A stretch of DNA of 64,000 nt. It comes from Salegentibacter sp. (GTDB lineage Bacteria > Bacteroidota > Bacteroidia > Flavobacteriales > Flavobacteriaceae). Numbering within the stretch: the stretch's first letter is position 1; each line of letters begins with the position of its first letter. The notes beneath the pieces are model-generated. The model was not told the origin of the DNA, did no database searches, and saw nothing but the letters and a program-made list of their open reading frames with translations. The position numbers were made by a program, and so were the translations under genes. The stretch spans positions 994,514-1,058,513 of the forward strand of contig CP051246.1 of assembly GCA_017795085.1 (NCBI GenBank), read 5' to 3'. This document shows, one piece after another, positions 28,445 to 37,308 of the stretch.

Positions 28445-28938
28445 TTATAAAATTTATTTGAATGCCTTGTTATAAATCATAATAGTATCGTCATCTCGAG
28501 CTGGATTCAGAGCCATTCAGAGCCATATTGTATTTTTATTTTTTCCCAAAGAAAATTCGAAATAAAGTCTGAAATGAATAGCATTGACGTATTTTTTAAA
28601 TGTTGTATTTCAGTTTGTTTTCTATTATTTTAAAATTTCAGTTGAGATATACCTGGTCTGGATGTTTATTCTTTCATTTTTTGCTCGACCAATCCATAGA
28701 AAGTTCAGGAGAAACAAAAAAGGGCGTCTTATGTGGAGGTATTTCCAAACTGCTACGTAATTGGAACCGCCTAAATTTTCTTCAGCCCCTTTGATTTAAC
28801 TCAGAACAAGCTTTCAAAAATTATTAACGCTGCTAGTTTGCTGCACCCAAACACGAAATTTTTAACTCACTAAGCTTGCTGCATGTCAACTTCCTACGCT
28901 TAATATTTTTTATTACGAGTTCAGCATGACGTAAAAAT
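28445..28938. other. Gene-free gap with degenerate repeats
   Basis: No convincing gene is seen. A 64-codon open frame at 28600-28794 has no recognisable similarity and a composition like noncoding DNA. ATTCAGAGCC is present as a direct tandem pair (about 28506-28525), and GTCATCTCGAGCTGGATTC near 28489 and GAGTTCAGCATGACG near 28918 look like worn halves of the dispersed GTCATnCTGA-type repeat of flavobacteria, in opposite orientation. Confidence 0.4.
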
Positions 28939-29382
28939 TTATTCTGAAATAGGAATAGCCAAAAACGGGATTTCAGCTTTTTTTAGTAACTCCAGGGAAA
29001 CACTTTCTGCCAGCAGGTTATAAAGAAACCCGTGTTTGTGACTGCCCACAATAAGCAAATCGGCCTGTAGTTTTTTAACTTCTTCAATAATAACCTGTAC
29101 CGTAGAACCCTGAATGAGCAGGGCTTCAGATTCAATATTTTTGCTAAGAAAAGCATCACAAATTGATTGTAGGTTACGATGCTCTTCCTTTAATTCTTCA
29201 GCTTTAATATCCCGTATGTATTGTGGGCCAGGCTCATAACCCACAAAATCTGGATGAGGTTCGGCTACATGTACCAACCAGACTTTTGCCTGGTATTTTT
29301 CAGCAAGGCTTTCGGCATAGGTTAGCAAATTACCTACAGTATCAGTGAAATCAATGGCTACAAGAATATTTTTAAGTTCCAT
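28939..29382 (-). CDS. Universal stress protein, UspA family
   Basis: The 147-residue single UspA domain has the N-terminal strand NILVAIDFTD and the ATP-binding type motif GSHKHGFLYNLLAESVS near residue 117 (consensus Gx2Gx9GS/T, here with H and L at some positions). It is a cytoplasmic stress-response protein. The gene lies 10 bases downstream of the 2-hydroxyacid dehydrogenase gene and is probably co-transcribed. Confidence 0.88.
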   Translation of the reverse strand: MELKNILVAIDFTDTVGNLLTYAESLAEKYQAKVWLVHVAEPHPDFVGYEPGPQYIRDIKAEELKEEHRNLQSICDAFLSKNIESEALLIQGSTVQVIIEEVKKLQADLLIVGSHKHGFLYNLLAESVSLELLKKAEIPFLAIPISE

Positions 29383-29392
29383 AATATTAAAT

Positions 29393-30322
29393 TTAATAAC
29401 CTCGTTCTTTTTCTACTACATTTTTAAGGGGGTCTTCCTCTTTCATTCGCTCATAATTATCCACAATTTGAGGCACAACGGAATTTGGATGGGTTACACT
29501 GGCAATGTGTGGAGTAACTCTAATTTTTGGATGTTTCCAGAAAGGATGTTCATCACGAATGGGTTCTTCCCAAAAGACATCAAGGGCAGCCCCTGATAAG
29601 TGACCGCTGTCAATCATTTCCAGTAAATCTTGTTCTACCAAATGTTCGCCCCGGGCCACATTAATTACATAGGCACCTTCGGGCAATTGTTCAAAAAGCT
29701 CTTTGTTTAAAATTTTCTCTGTTTGAGGGGTTAGCGGGAGCAGGTTTATCAAAACTTGAGTTTCAGATAAAAACTCTTCAAGTTCTTCATCGCCTACGAA
29801 ATTATTAATCTGATCAAAATCTTTTGAAGTTCTTGACCAGCTACGCACCTTGAAATCGTTATTTAATAATTTTTTGGCAGCAGCTTTTCCCATTTCGCCA
29901 ATTCCCATAATGCCAACGCTTATATCTTTATTACGGTCATAACCCATAGGTTCCCATTTTTCTTCGATTTCGTTTTGTTGATAATGTCCAAGATTTCGTA
30001 GATGGTTTAAGCATAAACTCAACACAAAATAGCCCATATCTTCAGAAAGTAAAGGATCTACTACACGGGTTATTGTTACATTTTCAGGAAAATCTTTGTC
30101 ACTTGTAATGTGATCTACCCCGGCACCCATGGATGCAACCACTTTTAAGTTTGGATAATTTTTGAAAAGTCCGCGAGGGTGGTTCCAGGTCAATGCAAAC
30201 TCAACCTCTTCGTTATTATGATCTTCAGGATATACATAAATATTAAGGCCTGGATGCTGATTTTTTAATGCTTCAACCCAGGGTTTCGGGTCTTTACCCG
30301 GACTCACAATTAAAAATGACAT
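29393..30322 (-). CDS. D-2-hydroxyacid dehydrogenase, glyoxylate/hydroxypyruvate reductase A-like
   Basis: The 309-residue protein has the NAD(P)-binding GIMGIGEMGKAAA motif near residue 138. The catalytic Arg is in NVARGEHLVEQDL near 224, Glu in the FWEEP segment and His in PHIASVTHP near 272. It matches the GhrA branch that reduces glyoxylate and hydroxypyruvate, although related 2-ketoacids are possible. It lies between the acyl-CoA dehydrogenase and usp genes on the minus strand. Confidence 0.85.
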   Translation of the reverse strand: MSFLIVSPGKDPKPWVEALKNQHPGLNIYVYPEDHNNEEVEFALTWNHPRGLFKNYPNLKVVASMGAGVDHITSDKDFPENVTITRVVDPLLSEDMGYFVLSLCLNHLRNLGHYQQNEIEEKWEPMGYDRNKDISVGIMGIGEMGKAAAKKLLNNDFKVRSWSRTSKDFDQINNFVGDEELEEFLSETQVLINLLPLTPQTEKILNKELFEQLPEGAYVINVARGEHLVEQDLLEMIDSGHLSGAALDVFWEEPIRDEHPFWKHPKIRVTPHIASVTHPNSVVPQIVDNYERMKEEDPLKNVVEKERGY

Positions 30323-30353
30323 TCGTTTTTGTTTAAAATGGTTAATATTAATA

Positions 30354-31718
30354 TTAGCTCACAAAGGCGCTGTAACCGGTTATGGCGCGCCCTACAATGA
30401 GTGAATTTATTTCTTTGGTTCCTTCGTAACTGTATATGGCTTCGGCATCGGCAACAAAACGGGCCACATCGTAATCGAGTAAAATGCCGTTGCCGCCCAT
30501 GACTTCTCGGGCACGGCTTACCACATCACGGGTTCGCATACTACAAAACACTTTGGCAAGCGAAGCGTGTTCATCGGTTAGCAAACCGGCATCCTGCATT
30601 TCTGAAAGCCGGAAAACCAGGGTTTGCATAGCGGTTAAATTAGAAACCATTTCTACCAGGTGGTTTTGTATTAATTGGTACGAAGCGATTGGTCTGCCAA
30701 ATTGTTCGCGTTTTCGGGTATATTTTAGCGCACTTTCATAAGCTCCGCGAGCGCAACCTACCGCTTGCCAGGCTACTCCGGCGCGGGTCATTTGCAGTAC
30801 TTTTGCCGTATCTTTAAATGAATTGGCCTCCTGTAAACGGTCGCTCTCAGGTACCTTACAATTAGTTAGGGTTATTAAGGCATTTTGGACAATTCGCAGG
30901 GCCATTTTATCTTCCATCTTTTCGGCTTTAAAACCAGGATTTCCTTTGCGAACTAAAAATCCTTTTACTTGATTACTGTCTTCGTCACGTGCCCAGATGA
31001 TGATTACATCAGCAAAAGTGGCATTACCAATCCATTTTTTTTGTCCGTTCAAGACCCAGTTTTCCCCATCAAACTTACAGGTGGTTTCCAGACCACCGGC
31101 CACGCCTGAACCTACATTGGGCTCTGTGAGGCCAAAAGCACCAATGGCATCCAGTTTTTGCATTTTAGGAAGCCATTCCTGTTTTTGTTCTTCGCTTCCG
31201 CAGAGATAAATGGAACCCATGGCAAGACCACTATGTACGCCGAAAAAAGTAGAAATAGATACATCTACCCGGGCAATTTCCTGGGCGATGATGCCTTCCA
31301 TTAAAAATGGAAGGTCAGGACAACCGTAACCTTTATAAGGAACGCCGGTAATATTTAGCTTTTTAAATTTTTCAATGATTTCATGTGGAAACTTTGCCCG
31401 GTTCCAATGATCATTTACCAGTGGGCGTACCTGGTCTTCCATAAAATTGCGGACTTCCATTTGAAGTTTTCGCTGATCTTCCGAAAGTTTTAAATCAAGG
31501 TTGTAAAAATCACCATCAATAGGCGGGAGGTCGCTTTGGCCTTTTTTACGTTTGGTTTTTAACATTTTCATCAGGCCTTTAAGTTGGCGTTCATCCAGTT
31601 GGCCTAAACTTTTCATGGCCTCAGAAAGGTCTATTTGCTGGTTGATTTTAGCAAGTTGATCTAAATCAACCGACTTCAGTAGCCTGAGGGTATTGCGAAC
31701 TTTTTTAAAAACAGACAT
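30354..31718 (-). CDS. Acyl-CoA dehydrogenase (glutaryl-CoA dehydrogenase-like)
   Basis: The 454-residue FAD enzyme has FGLTEPNVGSG near residue 196 and the flavin/substrate region WIGNATFADVIIIWA. The catalytic Glu is in IYSYEGTKEINSLIVGRAITG near residue 430, the position used by glutaryl- and short-chain acyl-CoA dehydrogenases. About 60 extra N-terminal residues, rich in Lys/Leu, precede the dehydrogenase fold. The gene fits fatty-acid or amino-acid degradation. No other pathway genes are adjacent. Confidence 0.88.
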   Translation of the reverse strand: MSVFKKVRNTLRLLKSVDLDQLAKINQQIDLSEAMKSLGQLDERQLKGLMKMLKTKRKKGQSDLPPIDGDFYNLDLKLSEDQRKLQMEVRNFMEDQVRPLVNDHWNRAKFPHEIIEKFKKLNITGVPYKGYGCPDLPFLMEGIIAQEIARVDVSISTFFGVHSGLAMGSIYLCGSEEQKQEWLPKMQKLDAIGAFGLTEPNVGSGVAGGLETTCKFDGENWVLNGQKKWIGNATFADVIIIWARDEDSNQVKGFLVRKGNPGFKAEKMEDKMALRIVQNALITLTNCKVPESDRLQEANSFKDTAKVLQMTRAGVAWQAVGCARGAYESALKYTRKREQFGRPIASYQLIQNHLVEMVSNLTAMQTLVFRLSEMQDAGLLTDEHASLAKVFCSMRTRDVVSRAREVMGGNGILLDYDVARFVADAEAIYSYEGTKEINSLIVGRAITGYSAFVS

Positions 31719-31893
31719 GTAGCTTTAGATTGGTTGAATTTTAAAATTAGCAATAATAAGCGCTATCCGTTGTTAAAGCTTTCCGAAGAAAAAGTCAAAA
31801 AAGGAAAATTAAAGAATTTTGATATTTTGAGAAGTTGAGTTTGAAATATTTTAGAAATGATTTACAGGCTTTACCAGTTGAGTTGCAATTTGA

Positions 31894-32388
31894 TTAAATA
31901 TTTCCTCTTTCTTTTTCCCGAATCCATTCTATATAATCGGTTTGTGATATGTTGGAAATCCCCAATTGCCGCATCATCATAACTACTTGCCCACGATGAT
32001 AGCTTCCGTGGTTAAATACCGTTTGAATAATTTCCCGGGAAGGAATGGAAAAATTTTCTCCCTTTTGTTCAAATTGAATTTCTTTTTCCAATTCCGCATT
32101 CTTTACAAAATTTTTGAATTCTTCTGAGGTTTTCTGCCACGCCTTAAATAACTCATCATAGGACCCGGAAAAGTTGGTGACTTTTGATGATTCCCAGCCA
32201 TTTCCTGTTAAACGGGAGAGCCAGCCGATCTCGGCCTTCCAAATATGGGAAATTGTAGCACGAATTGAGGGGAAACTTCCAACTATTTGCCTGGTTAGGA
32301 GTTCAGGGGCTAGTTTTTTTAAATCGTTGATAAGCCTGTTATTTGCCCAAATATTATAATTGGCATAATCAATATAAGATTGGTTCAT
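31894..32388 (-). CDS. DinB-family protein
   Basis: The 164-residue four-helix protein carries the DinB His positions: ISHIWKAEIGWL near residue 47 and VFNHGSYHRGQVVMMMRQLG near 125. It starts YIDYANYNIWANNRLI, as do many flavobacterial DinB proteins. The function is unknown. It is unrelated in detail to the DinB-like protein at 27000. The gap 31719-31893 upstream of acyl-CoA dehydrogenase contains nothing recognisable. Confidence 0.85.
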   Translation of the reverse strand: MNQSYIDYANYNIWANNRLINDLKKLAPELLTRQIVGSFPSIRATISHIWKAEIGWLSRLTGNGWESSKVTNFSGSYDELFKAWQKTSEEFKNFVKNAELEKEIQFEQKGENFSIPSREIIQTVFNHGSYHRGQVVMMMRQLGISNISQTDYIEWIREKERGNI

Positions 32389-32448
32389 TTTTTTGGTTTT
32401 AGATTGTCTATTGGCAAAATCCTAACGGGGTAGGTAGTTGCATATTTT

Positions 32449-32805
32449 TTATTCTAAATGACTTAATAAATTAATAGTTGCTCCATTGGGGTCTTTTATA
32501 AAGAACCGTCTTACTCCCCAATTTTCATTAGTAATCGGGTAAATGATTTCAATTTTTTCTTGTATGGCACGTTCATACCATTTATCGATATCAAAAACTT
32601 CAATTGACAAAAATATAACTGAATTATTTAACGGCTTGTTTTCCTTGTTTTGGAAAATTGATATTTGTGCGGTTTTGTTTTCTTTTGAGACGAAAGTTAA
32701 GATCCAACCCATATCCATAGCTAATTCCATTCCTAAAAAACAGGTATAGAATTGTTTGCTTTTTTCCATATCATTGGAGTAAATATTAGGAACAATTCGT
32801 CGCAT
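32449..32805 (-). CDS. VOC-superfamily (glyoxalase/bleomycin-resistance-like) protein
   Basis: The 118-residue protein is one VOC unit: it begins RIVPNIYSNDMEKSKQFYTCFLGMELAMDM, with an internal ISIEVFDIDKWYERA block and ends RRFFIKDPNGATINLL, a standard VOC closing strand. Such proteins include glyoxalase I, dioxygenases and antibiotic-binding proteins. The metal ligands are not clear enough for a specific call. Confidence 0.85.
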   Translation of the reverse strand: MRRIVPNIYSNDMEKSKQFYTCFLGMELAMDMGWILTFVSKENKTAQISIFQNKENKPLNNSVIFLSIEVFDIDKWYERAIQEKIEIIYPITNENWGVRRFFIKDPNGATINLLSHLE

Positions 32806-32925
32806 AGCTATATTTATTTATTTCAATCCTAGAGATTTTTTATATATAATAACAATTTAAACCCTTGAATAAAAATCGAAAATTATTCTTGAATTTTGAC
32901 AACGATCTTCCGTAGAGAAAAAGCC

Positions 32926-33516
32926 TTATTCCACCGGTGGGGTATATTTTAAAAAATACATCGTATCACCGCTTGGGTGCTGCCACTTGTGAAAGAGTTC
33001 AAAACCAAATTTTTGATAAACCACCGCATTTTTTCGCATCCGGGTTTCAGCATACAATGGAAGTTGATATAGTTTTGCACGACGATAAAATTCGTCTTTC
33101 ATTTCTTTGCCTACCTGTGTGTCGGCACCGCGGGAATCGACTAAAATTCCCCAAAACCAACAGTACAGGTACTCACCTTCCGCAGGACGTTGTTTTTTAA
33201 TGTAATTCTGGTTTTTTATAATTTGAATGGCATTTTTAAACCCTGTTACATTCAATACAAGTCCAATTTGCGCTCGCAAATCTTTCCAAAAATCATCCTC
33301 TTTTTTACTGGTTTTAAACAGAATGGCAATACCCTTTCGATTGTCAGACACAATAAGTGCGTCTTTTTCTATCGCTTTGTCTACCATATGTGTGGCCAGG
33401 TATTTAAAGCGTTTATGTCGGTCTCCACCTTTTTTTACAACATCCATTGAAGAAGGGATTTCTTTCAATAAGGTGGTTACTTTGTCTATAATTTCCTGCC
33501 GTTCTTCTGCTTCCAA
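32926..33516 (-). CDS. GNAT-family N-acetyltransferase-like protein
   Basis: The 196-residue protein has a GNAT-like layout in its C-terminal half. The strand YLYCWFWGILVDSRGADTQVGKEMKDEF stands where motif A (V/L..P..RGxGIG) lies, followed by PLYAETRMRKNAVVYQKFGFELFHKW, the usual end of a GNAT domain. The Q/RxxGxG/A loop is degenerate (RGADTQVG). The substrate is unknown. It is transcribed divergently from the M28 peptidase gene. Confidence 0.7.
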   Translation of the reverse strand: MEAEERQEIIDKVTTLLKEIPSSMDVVKKGGDRHKRFKYLATHMVDKAIEKDALIVSDNRKGIAILFKTSKKEDDFWKDLRAQIGLVLNVTGFKNAIQIIKNQNYIKKQRPAEGEYLYCWFWGILVDSRGADTQVGKEMKDEFYRRAKLYQLPLYAETRMRKNAVVYQKFGFELFHKWQHPSGDTMYFLKYTPPVE

Positions 33517-33648
33517 GCTACTTTGTTTTAATTTGCGAAGATAAAAAAATAATAGCTTTAGCCTTAATTTTTAAAAGGCATACTATTTGCCAGGAGATAT
33601 TTATATTTTAAAACTTTCATTATTTTCGTGACCATCAAAAATGTTGCT

Positions 33649-35070
33649 ATGCTAAAACACATATTGCTTGTACCGGTAATTTTTATTACTTTTTCTATAA
33701 ATGCACAAACAACTTCGTATACAAAAGATTCACTTCAGTTGCGAAAAATATACAATCTGACTTTAACCGAAGGGGAAGCCTATAATTGGCTTGACTATCT
33801 TTCCAACAATATAGGTGGGCGGCTGTCGGGTTCTCGAAATGCCCAAAAAGCGATAGATTATACCAAAGCTGAGTTGGAAAAAATAGGTCTTGATAGTGTT
33901 TGGCTGCAACCGGTGATGGTGCCTAAATGGACCCGGGGGAGTAGAGAGTATTCTTATATTGAGACCGCTCCGGGAGTAACCCGTGATTTGAATATAACGG
34001 CACTTGGAGGTTCAGTTTCCACGCCGGCGGGAGGAGCTAAAGCTGAAGTTATTGAGGTAAAAGGCCTGGAGGAACTTAAAGAAATAGGACAGGAGAAAAT
34101 TAAAGGAAAAATCGTTTTTTATAACCGTCCTATGGATCCTACTAAAATCAGTACGTTTGAAGCCTATGGCGGGTGTGTAGATCAGCGGTATTCCGGAGCT
34201 GAAGAAGCTGCGAAATATGGAGCCATTGGTGTGATTGTACGTTCGCTAAGTTTAAAACAAGACGATTATCCCCATACCGGCTCGATGAGTTATGGCAATT
34301 TAAGTAAGGACCAAAGAATTCCTGCTGCGGCCATAAGCACTAACGATGCTAATTATATTAGTGGCATGCTTAAACTAACCCCGGATGCCAAATTGTATTT
34401 CAAACTGAATTCAGAAGTACATAAGGATGTAGAATCTTATAATGTAATCGGTGAAATAAAAGGAAGCGAATATCCGGATGAAATTATGGTTGTTGGGGGG
34501 CATTTAGACTCCTGGGATCTTGGTGATGGCGCTCACGATGATGGTGCCGGAGTAGTACAATCTATGGAAGTGCTTCGTCTTTTTAAAGAAATGGATTATC
34601 AACCAAAGCGTACTATCCGGGTAGTGCTTTTTATGAATGAAGAAAACGGACTTCGTGGCGGGAATAAATATGCTGAAGTAGCGAAGCAAAAAAGCGAAAA
34701 ACACATCTTTGCCCTGGAAAGTGATGCCGGTGGTTTTACCCCTCGTGGATTTTCCTTTGATGCCGATGATGCGCAATTTGCCCAAATCTTAGGCTGGCAA
34801 AAACTTTTTAAGCCTTATTTAATCCATTATTTTGAACAGGGAGGAAGTGGTGCCGATATTGGCCCGTTAAAACAAGGCGATATAGTATTGGCCGGCTTGC
34901 GTCCTGATTCACAACGCTATTTTGATCACCACCATGCTGCTACCGATACTTTTGATCACGTTAATAAACGTGAACTTGAATTAGGTGCTGCTACGATGAC
35001 CTCGCTAATGTATCTTATAGATCAACATGGGATAAAACATATCAATACCGAGCAGAAAGATAAATTCTAA
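33649..35070 (+). CDS. Exported M28-family metallopeptidase
   Basis: From ATG 33649 the protein is 473 residues, starting with a signal peptide MLKHILLVPVIFITFSINAQ. A GTG at 33628 would extend it by seven residues and spoil the signal. The dizinc site is complete: GGHLDSWDLGDGAHDDGAG near residue 285, NEENGLRGG near 330, ESDAGG near 355 and FDHHHAATDTFDHVN near 424. A protease-associated insert precedes it. It resembles plasma glutamate carboxypeptidase-type aminopeptidases that trim peptides in the periplasm or medium. Confidence 0.9.
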   Translation: MLKHILLVPVIFITFSINAQTTSYTKDSLQLRKIYNLTLTEGEAYNWLDYLSNNIGGRLSGSRNAQKAIDYTKAELEKIGLDSVWLQPVMVPKWTRGSREYSYIETAPGVTRDLNITALGGSVSTPAGGAKAEVIEVKGLEELKEIGQEKIKGKIVFYNRPMDPTKISTFEAYGGCVDQRYSGAEEAAKYGAIGVIVRSLSLKQDDYPHTGSMSYGNLSKDQRIPAAAISTNDANYISGMLKLTPDAKLYFKLNSEVHKDVESYNVIGEIKGSEYPDEIMVVGGHLDSWDLGDGAHDDGAGVVQSMEVLRLFKEMDYQPKRTIRVVLFMNEENGLRGGNKYAEVAKQKSEKHIFALESDAGGFTPRGFSFDADDAQFAQILGWQKLFKPYLIHYFEQGGSGADIGPLKQGDIVLAGLRPDSQRYFDHHHAATDTFDHVNKRELELGAATMTSLMYLIDQHGIKHINTEQKDKF

Positions 35071-35115
35071 CGAAAACTTAAGCTGAATTTCAAGCTTAGG
35101 GCAAAAGAAAGCTAT

Positions 35116-35123
35116 TATCTTTG
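35116..35123 (+). promoter_or_regulatory. Bacteroidota -7 promoter box (TAnnTTTG)
   Basis: TATCTTTG is an exact match to the primary-sigma -7 consensus of the phylum, 20 bases before the TTG start of the MATE gene. A clear -33 TTG was not found. The expected transcript would have a very short leader. Confidence 0.5.
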
Positions 35124-35143
35124 CGGCTTGAAAAAATCAAGTT

Positions 35144-36508
35144 TTGCAATTAACTGCTTATACAAAAGAATTTAATAGAAACCTTCAAATTGCTTTTCCC
35201 GTAATGATGGGACAATTGGGGCATGTACTGGTTGGCCTGGTAGATAACCTTATGATCGGTCAGTTAGGTGCAGCGCCTCTTGCTGCGGTTTCCTTGGGAA
35301 ATAGTATGGTTTTTATCGCCCTTTCTATGGGAATTGGTTTTTCCTTTGCCATTACACCACTAATCGCCGAGGCTGATGGAGCCGGCGATATTAAAGCCGG
35401 GCGAAGCTATTTTCATCATGGTATTATTCTTTGTACGATTAACGGGATTTTGCTTTTTCTGGCACTCCTTGTTGCAAAACCGGTACTTAATTATTTAGAC
35501 CAACCGCCTGAAGTGGTGGCCCTGGCAATTCCATATCTGGAAATCGTGGCCTTTTCCATGATTCCGTTAATGATTTTCCAGGCGTTTAAGCAATTTGCCG
35601 ACGGGTTATCCCAAACCAAATATGCGATGTATGCAACGCTTTTGGCCAATGTGGTAAATGTTGTTTTTAATTACCTGCTTATCTACGGAATTTGGCTTTT
35701 CCCCCGTTTAGAACTGGAAGGAGCTGCCATAGGGACCTTGATTTCCCGTTTCTTTATGCTTTGGTTTGTTTGGGAAATCTTACACCGTAAAAAGAAATTT
35801 ATCGATTACTTTAAATGGAAAAGAAGCGAACTTATTCAAACCGATATTTTTAAGCGTTTGTTGCAACTCGGTTTTCCCACTGCCCTGCAAATGTTATTTG
35901 AAGTTGGGATATTTACTGCTACCGTTTTCCTGGCCGGCTTGCTGGGTACGAATCCGCAGGCGGCAAATCAAATTGCGCTGAACCTGGCGTCTATGACCTT
36001 TATGATTGCTGTGGGACTGGGCGTTACAGCCACAATTCGTGTAGGAAATCAAAAAGGTCTAAAGCACTATAAAGAATTACGCCGAATTGCGCTTTCTATC
36101 TTCCTGTTGGTTTTTCTAATTGAAGCGGTTTTTGCCATTGGCTTTATTTTGATGAAAGATTGGCTGCCCACTTTCTATATTGACGATGTTGAAGTAATTT
36201 TACTCGCTGCACAGTTGTTGGTTGTGGCCGCATTATTTCAACTTAGTGACGGGCTTCAGGTAGTTATTTTAGGTGCCTTACGGGGGCTTCAGGATGTAAA
36301 AGTGCCTACACTCATTTGTTTTATTTCCTACTGGATTATCGGTTTTCCCATTTCCTGGTACTTCGGAAAAGCGGAACACTTGGGCAGTATGGGAATTTGG
36401 CTGGGGTTATTAGCAGGGCTTAGCGCTTCCGCATTAATGTTGTACCTTCGTTTTAATATCTTGAGCAAAGGATTGATTGTACGTAAAACCAAATTAAAAT
36501 TAAGCTGA
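35144..36508 (+). CDS. MATE-family multidrug efflux transporter
   Basis: The 454-residue, 12-helix membrane protein has the NorM-like order: TKEFNRNLQIAFPVMMGQLGHVLVGLVDNLMIGQLG in the first helices, an Asp in VDNLMIG, and the mirrored second half with a QAANQIALNLASMTFMIAVGLG block. It should export cationic drugs coupled to Na+ or H+. The TTG at 35144 gives the usual short N terminus; no ATG exists before residue 21. It is followed in the same direction by a small conserved gene and a PAP2 gene. Confidence 0.9.
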   Translation: MQLTAYTKEFNRNLQIAFPVMMGQLGHVLVGLVDNLMIGQLGAAPLAAVSLGNSMVFIALSMGIGFSFAITPLIAEADGAGDIKAGRSYFHHGIILCTINGILLFLALLVAKPVLNYLDQPPEVVALAIPYLEIVAFSMIPLMIFQAFKQFADGLSQTKYAMYATLLANVVNVVFNYLLIYGIWLFPRLELEGAAIGTLISRFFMLWFVWEILHRKKKFIDYFKWKRSELIQTDIFKRLLQLGFPTALQMLFEVGIFTATVFLAGLLGTNPQAANQIALNLASMTFMIAVGLGVTATIRVGNQKGLKHYKELRRIALSIFLLVFLIEAVFAIGFILMKDWLPTFYIDDVEVILLAAQLLVVAALFQLSDGLQVVILGALRGLQDVKVPTLICFISYWIIGFPISWYFGKAEHLGSMGIWLGLLAGLSASALMLYLRFNILSKGLIVRKTKLKLS

Positions 36509-36513
36509 AACCT

Positions 36514-36744
36514 ATGAACTTTCCCAAATTCCTTTTAGGTGATAATACAGATTTTCCCGATGCTGTTTTTGTAATCCATACCGAATTTCCAAGATTTGTG
36601 ATTAATCTTGAAAATGATGAAATTGAATGGTTGGAAGAATTTGACAAGCACGACGAAGATGAACTGGCCAATGAAACGGAAAATTTAATTAAAGAGGCTT
36701 CTGAGTTTTACGACAGGGAGGTTTCGCGATACGAAGAAAGCTAA
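36514..36744 (+). CDS. Small acidic hypothetical protein
   Basis: A 76-residue protein, rich in Asp and Glu, that I do not assign to a named family. It starts NFPKFLLGDNTDFPDAVFVIHTEFPRFVINL, a strand-rich stretch, and ends with an acidic helix. Such short proteins occur in flavobacterial genomes. It is packed between the MATE gene (5-base gap) and the PAP2 gene (ATG directly after the stop), which supports it being real and co-transcribed. Confidence 0.7.
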   Translation: MNFPKFLLGDNTDFPDAVFVIHTEFPRFVINLENDEIEWLEEFDKHDEDELANETENLIKEASEFYDREVSRYEES

Positions 36745-37308
36745 ATGATACAGCGACTAATTGAATTAGACCATCAGGTTTTTCTTTATCTCAACAACCT
36801 GGGCACTGAGACCTGGGATTGGTTTTGGTTGATTCTTTCTGATAAATGGGCGGCTATTCCACTTTATGCCCTACTTGTTTTTTTACTTTTTAAAAAATTG
36901 GGCTGGAAAACCACTGCGATTGGTCTTGTTTTTGTCACGCTCTTAATCACATCTACCGATCAGCTGGCCAATGTTTTTAAAGATGGTTTTCAACGGGTAC
37001 GGCCCTGCGAAGAGGAAGGTGTAATGGAATATGCACGATTGGTAGCTGGTCATTGTGGAGGTTACGGGTATTTTTCCGCCCACGCTTCAAATTCTTTTGG
37101 AGTGGCTATTTTCCTTGGACTACTTTTTAAAAAATATTACCAAAAAATGATTTGGTTCCTACTGGCTTGGGCAGTTTTAGTTGCCTATAGTAGGGTTTAT
37201 CTGGGTGTTCATTATCCGGGAGATATTATTACGGGAGCTTTAATAGGAAGTGTTTTTGGCTATATTTATGCCCGTTTATTCTTGTTATTGAAGTCAAAAT
37301 TTTTATAA
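36745..37308 (+). CDS. PAP2-family membrane phosphatase
   Basis: The 187-residue protein has about five hydrophobic helices and the PAP2 motifs: KDGFQRVRP (Kx6RP) near residue 73, SAHASNS near 112 (PSGH equivalent, without the Pro and Gly), and SRVYLGVHYPGD (SRx5Hx3D) near 151. It would remove phosphate from undecaprenyl pyrophosphate, phosphatidate or lipid A on the periplasmic side. The exact lipid is unknown. Its end overlaps the convergent meaB stop by six bases. Confidence 0.87.
   Translation: MIQRLIELDHQVFLYLNNLGTETWDWFWLILSDKWAAIPLYALLVFLLFKKLGWKTTAIGLVFVTLLITSTDQLANVFKDGFQRVRPCEEEGVMEYARLVAGHCGGYGYFSAHASNSFGVAIFLGLLFKKYYQKMIWFLLAWAVLVAYSRVYLGVHYPGDIITGALIGSVFGYIYARLFLLLKSKFL

Noticed and set aside
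28600..28794. 64-codon plus-strand ORF in the 28445-28938 gap
   Set aside because: No recognisable domain, composition like surrounding noncoding DNA, no supporting operon context.
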